A stretch of 64,000 nt of DNA from Nocardioides sp. Soil797 (lineage in GTDB: Bacteria > Actinomycetota > Actinomycetes > Propionibacteriales > Nocardioidaceae), in contig LMSR01000011.1 of the NCBI GenBank assembly GCA_001429555.1, positions 373,462 through 437,461 on the forward strand, in the 5' to 3' direction. Numbering within the stretch: position 1 is the first letter of the stretch; each line of letters begins with the position of its first letter. Both the position numbers and the translations under genes were made by a program. The notes below the pieces were generated by a model. That model was not told the DNA's origin and did not search any database. It saw nothing but the letters and a program-made list of their open reading frames with translations. This document shows, in pieces, positions 32,841-41,388 of the stretch.

Positions 32841-34000
32841 GCAACGACCCCGGGGGCGAGCGCTCGGACGAGGGGTCCGAAGCCCAGCACCCGGACGAGG
32901 AACCTGACACCCAGCGCCCGGGCGAGGGGTCCGAAGCCCAGCACCCGGACGAGGAACCCGACGCTCAACGCCCGGGGAAGGATGCCGAATTCGGCGAGGT
33001 GCCGCCCGAGACAGCCCCGGCTCTCGACCCTGAGCTGTTCGCCGCGCTCGAGGCCACCCTGCTCGGCCAGGCGCCTCACCTGAGCCGGCTCGACGTGATC
33101 GCACAGACCGGCGTCACACCCGAGCGTGCGCGAGACCTCTGGCTCTCCCTGGGCTTTCCCTCTCCCGCCTCCGACGACGAGGTGCTCTTCACCGACGAGG
33201 ACGTCGAGGCGGTACGCCTGCTCGGCGACCTCGTTGACGGCGGCATCGTCGACCCACGCACGGAGTTTGCCCTCACCCGCAGCATGGGCCGCAGCTTCTC
33301 CCGCCTCGCCGAGTGGGAGATCGCCGAGGTCGCGGCCATGCTCGTGCAGCACCAGATCCCGCTCGACATGGCCGAGATCGAGCCGATCATCGCCCGCACC
33401 CTGCCGACACTGACCAGCCTGCAGGAATACGTGTGGCGCCGTCATCTGGCCAACGCGGCCGGCCGCCTGTTGCTCAACGCCGACGCGGATGCCGTCGTAC
33501 AGACCGTGGGGTTCGCCGACATCGTCGGCTACACCCGCCGCACCCGCAGCCTCTCCGCGGAGGAGCTGGCAGACATGGTCGAGCGCTTCGAGTCGACGGT
33601 GAACACGGTCATCTCCGACCATGGTGGCCGGATCATCAAGACCATCGGCGACGAGGTGCTCTTCGTCGTCGACGACCAGGTCGCCGCCGGTCACATCGCC
33701 CTCGCGCTGGCCGGGGCGCACAAGGCCGACGAGGAGTTCCCCGAGGTCCGCGTCGGCATGGCCCACGGCAGGGTGCTGGCCCGACTCGGCGACGTCTTCG
33801 GCGAGACCGTCAACATCGCGTCGCGGCTCACCTCGATCGCCCGCCCCGGTCGGGTGCTGGCCAATCGCGAGCTGGCCGAGGCGTTGAAGGAGCGGGAATC
33901 CGAGTTCCGGGTACGCCGTGCGCGGACCACCCCGGTCAAGGGATACAGCCGGCTCGAGACCTGGGCGATCAAGGAACCCAAGGCAGCGCGAACCCCCTGA
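32837..34000 (+). CDS. Class III adenylate/guanylate cyclase
   Basis: A 387-residue cyclase. Residues 1-50 are an acidic, disordered segment with the 17-residue unit GSEAQHPDEEPDAQRPG twice. Residues about 65-200 form a helical regulatory domain like that of pH-sensing mycobacterial cyclases. The catalytic domain starts with VGFADIVGYTRR (first metal Asp), continues with IIKTIGDEVLFVV (second metal/adenine region) and GETVNIASRLTSIARPG. The expected metal Asp residues are present. No membrane helix is seen. Product (cAMP or cGMP) cannot be fixed without the substrate-specifying residues being compared. Confidence 0.88.
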   Translation: MSNDPGGERSDEGSEAQHPDEEPDTQRPGEGSEAQHPDEEPDAQRPGKDAEFGEVPPETAPALDPELFAALEATLLGQAPHLSRLDVIAQTGVTPERARDLWLSLGFPSPASDDEVLFTDEDVEAVRLLGDLVDGGIVDPRTEFALTRSMGRSFSRLAEWEIAEVAAMLVQHQIPLDMAEIEPIIARTLPTLTSLQEYVWRRHLANAAGRLLLNADADAVVQTVGFADIVGYTRRTRSLSAEELADMVERFESTVNTVISDHGGRIIKTIGDEVLFVVDDQVAAGHIALALAGAHKADEEFPEVRVGMAHGRVLARLGDVFGETVNIASRLTSIARPGRVLANRELAEALKERESEFRVRRARTTPVKGYSRLETWAIKEPKAARTP

Positions 34001-34100
34001 CGACGTACGCCGTCCGGTGCCGGCGGGCAGATCGGCGGTGGGCGTCGACGTCCGGAGTGAAGCGGTCTGCGATTGCGGTGCATGCCATAGGGTTCGGAGC

Positions 34101-35537
34101 GTGACGACCGGATCCGCAGACCTCGTGATCGTTGCCAACCGCCTGCCCGTGGACCGGGTGACACTGCCCGACGGTTCGCTCGACTGGCGACGCTCCCCCG
34201 GTGGCCTGGTGAGCGCCCTCGAGCCCGTCATGCGCAGCAACGACGGCGCCTGGATCGGCTGGCCGGGAGTAGCCGGCGAAGAGCTCGAGCCGTTCGTCGA
34301 CGACGGGTTGTCCCTGGTGCCGGTGGCACTGAGCGAGACGGAGGTCGAGGAGTTCTACGAGGGCTTCTCCAACGGCACCCTCTGGCCGCTCTACCACGAC
34401 GTGGTCGCGAAGCCGGAGTTCCACCGTGAGTGGTGGGACGCCTTCGTCACGGTCAACCAGCGCTTCGCCGACAAGGCTGCCACCGTGGCGGCCAAGGACG
34501 CCACCGTGTGGGTGCAGGACTACCAGATGCAGTTGGTGCCGCAGATGCTGCGCGAGCTGCGCCCCGACCTGCGCATCGGCTTCTACCTGCACATTCCCTT
34601 TCCCCCGGCCGAGCTCTTCCAACAGCTGCCGTGGCGCCGCGAGATCCTCGAGGGTCTGCTCGGTGCCGACCTGGTCGGCTTCCAGCTCTCCGGTGCAGCG
34701 CAGAACTTCGTGCGGCTGGTCCGCCAACGCGTCGGCCACAAGACCCACCGCGACATGGTCTACCTGCCTGACGGGCGCAGCGTGCGCGCGGCGGCGTTCC
34801 CGATCTCGATCGACGCCGAGGACTTCGAGAAGCTGGCCCGATCGGACTCGGTGAACGCACGGGCCGCCCAGATCCGCACCGCTCTGGGCAACCCCGAGCG
34901 GGTGCTGCTCGGCATCGACCGCCTCGACTACACCAAGGGCATCTATTCGCGGCTGCGTGCGTATTCCGAGCTGGTCAAGGACGGTCACTTCGACGTCAAC
35001 GACAGTGTCTTCGTGCAGGTCGCGACACCGAGTCGCGAACGCGTCGAGCAGTACCGCGTGCTCCGCGACGACATCGACCGCCTCGTCGGGCGGATCAATG
35101 GCGACCTCGGCCGCATCGGACAGCCGGTGATCGCCTACCTGCACTCGTCCTACCCACGCCACGAGATGGCCGCGCTCTACCGGGCCGCCGACATCATGGT
35201 CGTCACGCCCTACCGCGACGGGATGAACCTGGTCGCCAAGGAGTACGTCGCCTGCCGCTACGACAACGACGGCGCGCTGGTGCTCTCCGAGTTCGCCGGG
35301 GCCGCCAACGAGCTGCGCCAGGCCTGGCAGGTCAATCCCTATGACATCAACGGGATGAAGTCGGCGATCCTCGGCGCGGCCACCTCCGACGAGAAGGAAC
35401 GCACCCGTCGGATGAAGGCGATGCGCAAGACCGTCAGCGAGCACGACGTGGCCAGCTGGGCCGACGGCTTCCTCGCCGAGCTGGCCGCCGTACGTCCCTC
35501 ACACGGCAAGCCGGTGCGACCGGTGCGCCCCGCCTGA
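34101..35537 (+). CDS. otsA: Trehalose-6-phosphate synthase
   Basis: A 478-residue GT20 glycosyltransferase. [12 protein letters not shown] starts the protein, SPGGLVSAL binds the sugar nucleotide, [16 protein letters not shown] and [15 protein letters not shown] are signature blocks, and [13 protein letters not shown] holds the Arg/Lys that bind the phosphates. The GTG at 34101 is used; the 61-residue upstream extension is not like the family. It joins UDP- or GDP-glucose to glucose-6-phosphate; OtsB completes the route to trehalose, a stress protectant. Confidence 0.94.
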   Translation: MTTGSADLVIVANRLPVDRVTLPDGSLDWRRSPGGLVSALEPVMRSNDGAWIGWPGVAGEELEPFVDDGLSLVPVALSETEVEEFYEGFSNGTLWPLYHDVVAKPEFHREWWDAFVTVNQRFADKAATVAAKDATVWVQDYQMQLVPQMLRELRPDLRIGFYLHIPFPPAELFQQLPWRREILEGLLGADLVGFQLSGAAQNFVRLVRQRVGHKTHRDMVYLPDGRSVRAAAFPISIDAEDFEKLARSDSVNARAAQIRTALGNPERVLLGIDRLDYTKGIYSRLRAYSELVKDGHFDVNDSVFVQVATPSRERVEQYRVLRDDIDRLVGRINGDLGRIGQPVIAYLHSSYPRHEMAALYRAADIMVVTPYRDGMNLVAKEYVACRYDNDGALVLSEFAGAANELRQAWQVNPYDINGMKSAILGAATSDEKERTRRMKAMRKTVSEHDVASWADGFLAELAAVRPSHGKPVRPVRPA

Positions 35538-35570
35538 GACCAAAGGCGTCGCCCGAGGAGACAGCGAGCG

Positions 35571-37151
35571 CTACGGCGTACGCCGCTCGGCGGTCTGGTC
35601 GTCGGCATCGGAGTGTGGCTGCAGCGCATCCATCACGTCGACGATCTCCTTCTGCCGGCGCTCCGACGGCAGTCCCCAACCCGGTTGGTAGCCGTAGGCG
35701 TCGGCCAAGGAACGGGTGGTGAGGAGACCGTCGACGATGTCGATGTCGGCCGCCGAGACCATCGCGGGATGTACGACGCCACACGCCTCGGAGAGTTTGA
35801 GCAGGTCGCGGCGCAGCGTCTTGATGTAGTTGGCCACCCGCACCGACTTCGACGCCGGGTCGAGCCCATGGGTCAGCCAGGGGTCCTGCGTCGCGACGCC
35901 CGTCGGGCAACGGTCGGTGTGGCACTTCTGGGCCTGGATGCAGCCGATCGCCAGCATCGCTCCACGGGCGGTGTTGACCATGTCGGCGCCCATGCCGAGG
36001 GCGACGAACGCGTTCTCGGGGAGCCCGAGCTTGGCCGAGCCGATCCAGGTGAGGTCCTCGGTCTTGTCGGCCTCGGCGAACATCTTGTAGACGCTGGCGA
36101 AGCCGAGTCGCCACGGCAGGGCCACGGAGTCGCTGAAGACCAGCGGCGCCGCGCCGGTGCCACCCTCGCCGCCGTCGATCGTGATGAAGTCCACCGAGCG
36201 ATCGGGACCGATCCCGTCGCGCAGGTCCGCCCAGAAGTCCATGTTGCCGACCGCGGACTTGATGCCGACCGGGAGCCCGGTCGCCTGTGCGATCTTCTCC
36301 ACGAAGTCGAGCATGCTGTCGACGTCGTCGAACTCGGTGTGGCGCGACGGGCTGGAGCAGTCCTGGCCCATCGGGATCCCTCGGATCTCGGAGATCTCCT
36401 TGCTGATCTTGGCCGCCGGCAGCATGCCGCCCAGGCCTGGCTTGGCGCCCTGGCTCAACTTGATCTCGATCGCCTTCACCGGCGCGGAGGCCACGACGTC
36501 CTTGAGGCGCTCGAGGTCGAAGCGGCCCTGCTCGTCACGGCACCCGAAGTAGGCGGTGCCGATCTGGAAGATCAGGTCGCCACCTTGGCGGTGGTGCTCC
36601 GACAGCGCCCCCTCGCCGGTGCTCTGCATGACGCCGGCCAGCGAGGCGCCCTTGTTGAGCGCCTGCACGGCCGCACCGGACAGTGACCCGAAGCTCATCG
36701 CGGAGATGTTCACGACCGACTCCGGGCGGAACTTGTGCGCACGGTCGCGGCGCTCCCCCATCACCTTGCCCGAGGGGATCGGGACGTTCTCGTGGGCGTG
36801 GACGTGGGTGGGCGGCGCGACGTCGGCGAACGTGCGGTGCCGGATGATCGGATAGCCGACCACGTTCTCCAGGTCGTTGTCGGTGCCGAAGCCGAAGTAG
36901 TTGTTCTCCAGCTTCGACGACGCATAGATCCATCGCCGCTGGTCACGACTGAAGGGACGCTCCTGGTCGTTGGAGGTGACGATGTACTGACGCAGCTCGG
37001 GGCCGATCGCCTCGAGCAGGTAGCGCAGGTTGGCAACCACCGGGAAGTTGCGCTTGAGGGCGTGCTTCTTCTGGGTGAGGTCGCGCACCGCAAGCGCTCC
37101 GATGGCGGCGGCTCCGGCCGCACCCACTGTCCTGATCCCGTTCCACTTCAT
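35571..37151 (-). CDS. FMN-binding glutamate synthase family protein
   Basis: A 526-residue protein. A short hydrophobic N-terminal segment (AAGAAAIGALAVRD) is followed by the glutamate-synthase central FMN domain: INISAMSFGSLSGAAVQALNKGA, GEGALSEHH, IEIKLSQGAKPGLGG, FITIDGGEGGTGAAP and MGADMVNTARGAMLAIGC. CIQAQKCHTDRCPTGVATQD carries the cysteines expected for the 3Fe-4S cluster. It lacks the glutaminase and NADPH parts, so true glutamate synthase activity is uncertain; an oxidoreductase role is likely. Confidence 0.87.
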   Translation of the reverse strand: MKWNGIRTVGAAGAAAIGALAVRDLTQKKHALKRNFPVVANLRYLLEAIGPELRQYIVTSNDQERPFSRDQRRWIYASSKLENNYFGFGTDNDLENVVGYPIIRHRTFADVAPPTHVHAHENVPIPSGKVMGERRDRAHKFRPESVVNISAMSFGSLSGAAVQALNKGASLAGVMQSTGEGALSEHHRQGGDLIFQIGTAYFGCRDEQGRFDLERLKDVVASAPVKAIEIKLSQGAKPGLGGMLPAAKISKEISEIRGIPMGQDCSSPSRHTEFDDVDSMLDFVEKIAQATGLPVGIKSAVGNMDFWADLRDGIGPDRSVDFITIDGGEGGTGAAPLVFSDSVALPWRLGFASVYKMFAEADKTEDLTWIGSAKLGLPENAFVALGMGADMVNTARGAMLAIGCIQAQKCHTDRCPTGVATQDPWLTHGLDPASKSVRVANYIKTLRRDLLKLSEACGVVHPAMVSAADIDIVDGLLTTRSLADAYGYQPGWGLPSERRQKEIVDVMDALQPHSDADDQTAERRTP

Positions 37152-37206
37152 GATCAGTGTCTAGTCGCCCTGCCCACGAATGTCGAGGTTCGGGTACTTT
37201 GCGATC

Positions 37207-38487
37207 ATGGATCTGATCCCGAAACCCGATCAGGTCGTCTCAGCAGCCAGCAACGTCGCCCACACGATGTTGTACGGCGGCGTGGCTGACCTCCGGAAGA
37301 TGCCACGCACCCTGATCGACGAAGGGCTGCTGCGGCAGGTCTACCACTACCGCCCGGCCGGCAAGGTGAAGGAGGTGGGCGACCCGGTCCTGCTGGTCAC
37401 GCCACTGGCCGCGCCGTCGATCTGCTTCGACCTGCGCCGCGGTTGCTCCCTTGTCGAACACCTCGTCACCGAGGGACGCCCGACCTACCTCGTCGAGTAC
37501 GGCGAGGTGTCGTTCCGCGATCGCAATCTCGGCATGGAGCACTGGATCGACGAGGTCGTCCCGATGGCGATCCGGGCCGCGTCCGAGCACGCCGGTGGCC
37601 GGCCCGTGCACGTGGTGGGGTGGAGCCTGGGCGGCATCTTCATGACGTTGGCCGCCGCCGACAACCCTGACCTGCCGATCGCTTCGCTCACCATCGTCGG
37701 GTCGCCCTTCGACGTGGCGAAGGTGCCGCTGATGGCGCCCCTGCGTCCGTTGTTGAAGATCGCCGACGGCCCCTACCTGGGTGGGCTCTCGCGCAGCGGC
37801 CGTGGTCCCGTGCAGCGGGTCTACCAGGCGATGGGTGGCGCCCCGAAACCCGTTGTCCGATGGGCCTTCCAGCTCTCTGCGGCCCAGAAGCTGGTCTCCA
37901 AACCACTGGTGAAGCTGCAGAACCTCGACGACACCGACTTCCTGGCCCAGATCGAGGCGGTCGAGGTCTTCACCGCCAACATGATCGCCTACCCCGGCCG
38001 CACGTTCGGGCAGCTCTACCACCGGTTCTTCAAGACCAACGACCTGAAGTACGGCTACTTCGAGTTCGGCGATCGCCGGATCGAGATCAAAGACGTCGAC
38101 AAACCTGTCCTTGTCTTCGGCGGCGCCACCGACGGGATCGCTCCCGCGGCGTGTGTGAAGGCAGTTGTTCCCCTACTCACCGGGTCACCCGAAGTGCGCT
38201 TCGAGATCGTCCCAGGAGGTCACCTCGGCATGCTCACCGGACGCTCGGCCCGCGAGACCACGTGGAAGTTCATCGACGGCTGGATCAGCAAGTGGTCCAG
38301 CGACACGGGCGCACCCGCCGAACCCGAGGAGACCCTCGGGAAGGCCGCCTCCGGCAAGGCGTCGACGAAGAAGCCGGCCGGCAAGGCGAAACCCGGGGCG
38401 AAGCCCGGGGCGAAGGACGCGGCCGGCATCGGCGCCAACCCCAATCGTCGCTACGGCTCAGGCGGGTCTCGTTCCCTGGCCAAGTGA
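37207..38487 (+). CDS. Alpha/beta hydrolase (PHA synthase-like fold) with basic tail
   Basis: A 426-residue protein. The nucleophile elbow is VVGWSLGGIF with Ser near residue 148; PHA synthases have Cys there, so polymerase activity is unlikely. The acid is in VFGGATDGIAPA and the His in VPGGHLGML. From about residue 365 the tail is rich in Lys, Ala and Pro (GKAASGKASTKKPAGKAK type), like nucleic-acid or polymer-binding tails. The stop codon lies in a 15-base tandem repeat. Substrate unknown. Confidence 0.75.
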   Translation: MDLIPKPDQVVSAASNVAHTMLYGGVADLRKMPRTLIDEGLLRQVYHYRPAGKVKEVGDPVLLVTPLAAPSICFDLRRGCSLVEHLVTEGRPTYLVEYGEVSFRDRNLGMEHWIDEVVPMAIRAASEHAGGRPVHVVGWSLGGIFMTLAAADNPDLPIASLTIVGSPFDVAKVPLMAPLRPLLKIADGPYLGGLSRSGRGPVQRVYQAMGGAPKPVVRWAFQLSAAQKLVSKPLVKLQNLDDTDFLAQIEAVEVFTANMIAYPGRTFGQLYHRFFKTNDLKYGYFEFGDRRIEIKDVDKPVLVFGGATDGIAPAACVKAVVPLLTGSPEVRFEIVPGGHLGMLTGRSARETTWKFIDGWISKWSSDTGAPAEPEETLGKAASGKASTKKPAGKAKPGAKPGAKDAAGIGANPNRRYGSGGSRSLAK

Positions 38488-38513
38488 CGACTGGCCAAGT
38501 GACGACTGGCCAG
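38476..38513 (+). repeat. 15-base tandem repeat across a stop codon
   Basis: CTGGCCAAGTGACGA occurs twice in tandem with a further partial copy. The first unit contains the hydrolase stop codon, so each unit repeats the end Ala-Lys-stop. It is shorter than, and distinct from, family A, although the layout is similar. Confidence 0.65.
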
Positions 38514-38590
38514 TGCCCACGGAGCGGTTTGGAATCGCCGTGCGGGTGCAACAATGCAGCGGATGATCGACACCAACCTCGGAGGTAACG

Positions 38591-39904
38591 ATGTCTGACG
38601 ACGCACCGGTCAGTGGCAACGGCCAGGACCAGCGCCCGCGTTGGCAGGTCCAGCCCGGCCCCGTGGGTGGCCCGGGAGCACCCTTCACGCCTCCGGCCGC
38701 GAACGGCCCCCGCGGTCCGTCGACGAACCCGAACCAGCAGGCGACGCAGGCACCCGGGGCGCCGCAGTCGCCGTACGACGGTGGGCCCACGCCGTACGTC
38801 GGGCAACGAGTCGCACAGGCCCCGCCCGCCGGCCAGCAGGCGCAGCCTGCCCACCCCGGTGGACAACCGCCGCAGGCCGGCAGCCACACGGCCCAGTCCT
38901 ACAACCAGCAGCAGGGGCAGTATTCGGGACAGCCGCAGGGCATGCCGCCGGCCCAGCAGCCCGAGACCGTGCCGACCGCGCAGGACTTCCTGCGCAACCG
39001 GCACCAGAGCATCGACATCGGCCCGGCCACGTGGGGATGGCGTGGGGTGATCCGCAAGATCACCTTCGGGCTGGTCAAGCCCAAGATGGGCAAGGCCGAG
39101 CGTGCCTTCCGCGAGGCACGTGCCGTCGTGCAACGCTCGTTCTCCGGCCCGCGCACGATCGTCTTCGCCAACCCCAAGGGCGGTGCCGCGAAGACCACGT
39201 CGGTGCTGGCCGCGGGCTACATCTTCGGCACCGTGCGCGGCGGCGGTGTGGTGGCATGGGACAACAACGAGACCCGCGGCACGCTCGGCATCCGCGGCGA
39301 ACCCGCCAACCACCAGAACACCACGCGCGAACTGCTCGACGATCTCGAGCGCTTCCAGGACGTCTACGAGTCGCGTATCGGTGACCTCGGCGCATTCGTG
39401 CGCAGCCAGGGCGACGCCCACTTCGACGTGCTTGCCTCCGACGAGCGGGCGGACGTCACGGGAACGATCAAGGCCAGTGACTTCGGCGCGGTCCACCGCC
39501 TGCTCGAGCGGTTCTACCACCTGATCCTGGTCGACACCGGCAACAACCTGCGCGCGGAGAACTGGTTGGCTGCGGCGCAGACCGCCGACCTGATCGTGGT
39601 CACCTGCACGGTGCGCGAGGACACCGGCTACTCCGGCCTGTGGATGCTCGACGCCCTCGCCGATGCGGGCCACACGCAGATCAAGGAGAAGACCATCACG
39701 GTGCTGGCCGATCCTTCACCGAGCGTCGATGCACAGCTGGCCAAGGACCTGACGGACGTCTACGCCCAGCGCACGCGTGCGGTCTTCCGGATCCCCTACG
39801 ACCCGGCTCTGGTGGCGGGCTCGGTCATTCAGTACGGCCAGCTCTCCGAGGAGACGCGCGACGCGTGGCTGAAAGCCTGCGCCGCGATGGCCGAGGCCCT
39901 CTGA
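38591..39904 (+). CDS. ParA/MinD-like ATPase with a disordered Pro/Gln-rich N terminus
   Basis: A 437-residue protein. Residues 1-135 are rich in Pro, Gln, Gly and Ala and look disordered. The ATPase part starts near 180 with the deviant Walker A IVFANPKGGAAKTTSVLAAG; VVAWDNNETRG is the switch I-like Asp, and YHLILVDTGNNLRAENW the Walker B. GGAGGTAACG before the ATG is a near-perfect ribosome site. No ParB or MinE partner is beside it. Related actinobacterial proteins are linked to type VII secretion or polar positioning, but that is inference. Confidence 0.82.
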   Translation: MSDDAPVSGNGQDQRPRWQVQPGPVGGPGAPFTPPAANGPRGPSTNPNQQATQAPGAPQSPYDGGPTPYVGQRVAQAPPAGQQAQPAHPGGQPPQAGSHTAQSYNQQQGQYSGQPQGMPPAQQPETVPTAQDFLRNRHQSIDIGPATWGWRGVIRKITFGLVKPKMGKAERAFREARAVVQRSFSGPRTIVFANPKGGAAKTTSVLAAGYIFGTVRGGGVVAWDNNETRGTLGIRGEPANHQNTTRELLDDLERFQDVYESRIGDLGAFVRSQGDAHFDVLASDERADVTGTIKASDFGAVHRLLERFYHLILVDTGNNLRAENWLAAAQTADLIVVTCTVREDTGYSGLWMLDALADAGHTQIKEKTITVLADPSPSVDAQLAKDLTDVYAQRTRAVFRIPYDPALVAGSVIQYGQLSEETRDAWLKACAAMAEAL

Positions 39905-39907
39905 CCC

Positions 39908-39972
39908 ACGAACAGGCAATTCTTGTTGCGCGAACAGGCAATTGTTGTGCCGCGAACAGGCGATTGTTGATG
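39908..39972 (+). repeat. Repeat family A, locus 4 (three units)
   Basis: Three tandem forward units of the CGAACAGGCAATTGTTG type (CAGG in place of CTGG), beginning four bases past the stop of the ParA-like gene and running in its direction. Confidence 0.85.
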
Positions 39973-40026
39973 GGTCGACGGGGCGAAAGCCCCGTCTGCG
40001 ACGCCCGGCGTGGCTAGTGTTCTCAC

Positions 40027-41388
40027 ATGTCCGAGCCCCTGACCCGCGGCGTCCGCATCGGCTATGCGACCGGCTCCGTCGCGACCGGGGCCTTCGGCAC
40101 CGTGCCGGGGCTGATGCTGCTGCCGTTCCTCACCGACAGCCTCGGGATCGGCGCGCTCTATGCCGGCATGATCGTCTTCCTGCCGAAGGCGTGGGACGTG
40201 ATCCTCAACCCGATCGCGGGCCGCATCAGCGACCGCACGGACGATCCGCGTGGGCCTCGGCGCCCGTGGCTGCTGCGCGGCGGGCTGTCGCTGGCGGTGG
40301 CGTTCGCCCTGCTCTTCGCGGGACCGTCCCTCGGCTCGCAGGGCCTGGACGCGCTGTGGGTGCTGGTCTGCTTCTTGGGCTGCGCGACGGCGTACGCGTT
40401 CTTCCAGGTGCCGTACGTCGCGATGCCCGCCGAGATCACCGACTCCTATGACGAACGCACGCGCCTGATGTCGTGGCGCGTGGCGCTCCTTGCGTTCACG
40501 ATCATGCTCGCCGGCGCCACCGCACCGCTGATCCGCGACGCGATCGGCGGTCGTGAGGGCTACCGCGTGATGGGTGTGGCAATGGCTGCGCTGATCGCGA
40601 CCGGGGTCGTCGCGACGTACGTCGGCACCCGCCGCGCGCCGCACGTGGCACTCGGCGCCGGCACCGGTTCACTGCGCGACCAACTGAGAATCGTCAGCCA
40701 GGCAAGGGACTTCCGGCTCTTGCTGACCACGTTCGTCCTGCAGGCGCTGGCCACAGGATGCATGCTCGCCGGTGTCGACTACCTGGCCGGCGATGTGCTC
40801 GGGAAGAAAGGCGCGTCGACGATCCTGTTCATCTGCTTCGTCGGCCCGGCCCTGCTGCTGACCCCGCTGTGGGCACGCATCGGCACCCGCGTGGGCAAGA
40901 AGCGCGGCTATGTCGCCGCCTCGCTCATCCTGGCCGCGGGTGCAGCCCTGTCGGTGGTCTCGCGCGAGGCTCCGGCTGGCGCGGTGTTCGCCGCGGTCGG
41001 CCTGATCGGGGTCGGCTATGCCGGCGCCCAGGTGTTCCCGCTGGCGATGCTCCCCGACGCAGCCGCGGCCGACGCGTTGCGCACCGGCTCCAACCGGGCC
41101 GGGGTGTTCACCGGTGTCTGGACCGCGGGCGAGACCCTCGGCCTGGCGCTGGGTCCCGGCCTGTTCGCACTGATGCTGGCGATCGGCGACTACCGCTCCT
41201 CAACCGATGGCGACGCGGTGCAGCCCGACTCGGCCGTCACCGCGATCGTGCTGGGCTTCTCGCTCGTCCCGGCCGCGATCACCCTCGTCTCGTTGTGGTG
41301 GCTCTCGCGCTATTCGTTGGGCGACCCCACCTTGTCTGCTCCCGCCTCCCTATCCGACCGGCCCTCCGCCACACAGGAGCTCCCATGA
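40027..41388 (+). CDS. MFS transporter (GPH/sugar-cation symporter type)
   Basis: A 453-residue protein with twelve predicted helices. KAWDVILNPIAGRISDRTDDPRGPRRPWL is the loop 2-3 signature of the MFS_2/GPH group, which moves sugars or related solutes with Na+ or H+. Its stop overlaps the following decarboxylase gene as ATGA, so transport and metabolism of one compound are likely coupled. Substrate unknown. Confidence 0.85.
   Translation: MSEPLTRGVRIGYATGSVATGAFGTVPGLMLLPFLTDSLGIGALYAGMIVFLPKAWDVILNPIAGRISDRTDDPRGPRRPWLLRGGLSLAVAFALLFAGPSLGSQGLDALWVLVCFLGCATAYAFFQVPYVAMPAEITDSYDERTRLMSWRVALLAFTIMLAGATAPLIRDAIGGREGYRVMGVAMAALIATGVVATYVGTRRAPHVALGAGTGSLRDQLRIVSQARDFRLLLTTFVLQALATGCMLAGVDYLAGDVLGKKGASTILFICFVGPALLLTPLWARIGTRVGKKRGYVAASLILAAGAALSVVSREAPAGAVFAAVGLIGVGYAGAQVFPLAMLPDAAAADALRTGSNRAGVFTGVWTAGETLGLALGPGLFALMLAIGDYRSSTDGDAVQPDSAVTAIVLGFSLVPAAITLVSLWWLSRYSLGDPTLSAPASLSDRPSATQELP

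Noticed and set aside
33969-35444. 491-codon open frame on the minus strand
   Set aside because: Antisense to otsA, which has all family motifs.
37207-38487. Polyhydroxyalkanoate synthase
   Set aside because: The nucleophile elbow has Ser (GWSLGG) and not the Cys of PhaC, and no other pha gene is nearby.
39908-39972. Insertion sequence or MITE with target duplication
   Set aside because: No terminal inverted repeats or flanking target duplication could be found around the family A arrays, and no transposase is in the window.
40758-41384. N-terminal extension of the PLP decarboxylase frame
   Set aside because: It overlaps the well-supported MFS gene in another frame; the ATG at 41385 with an ATGA overlap is the proper start.
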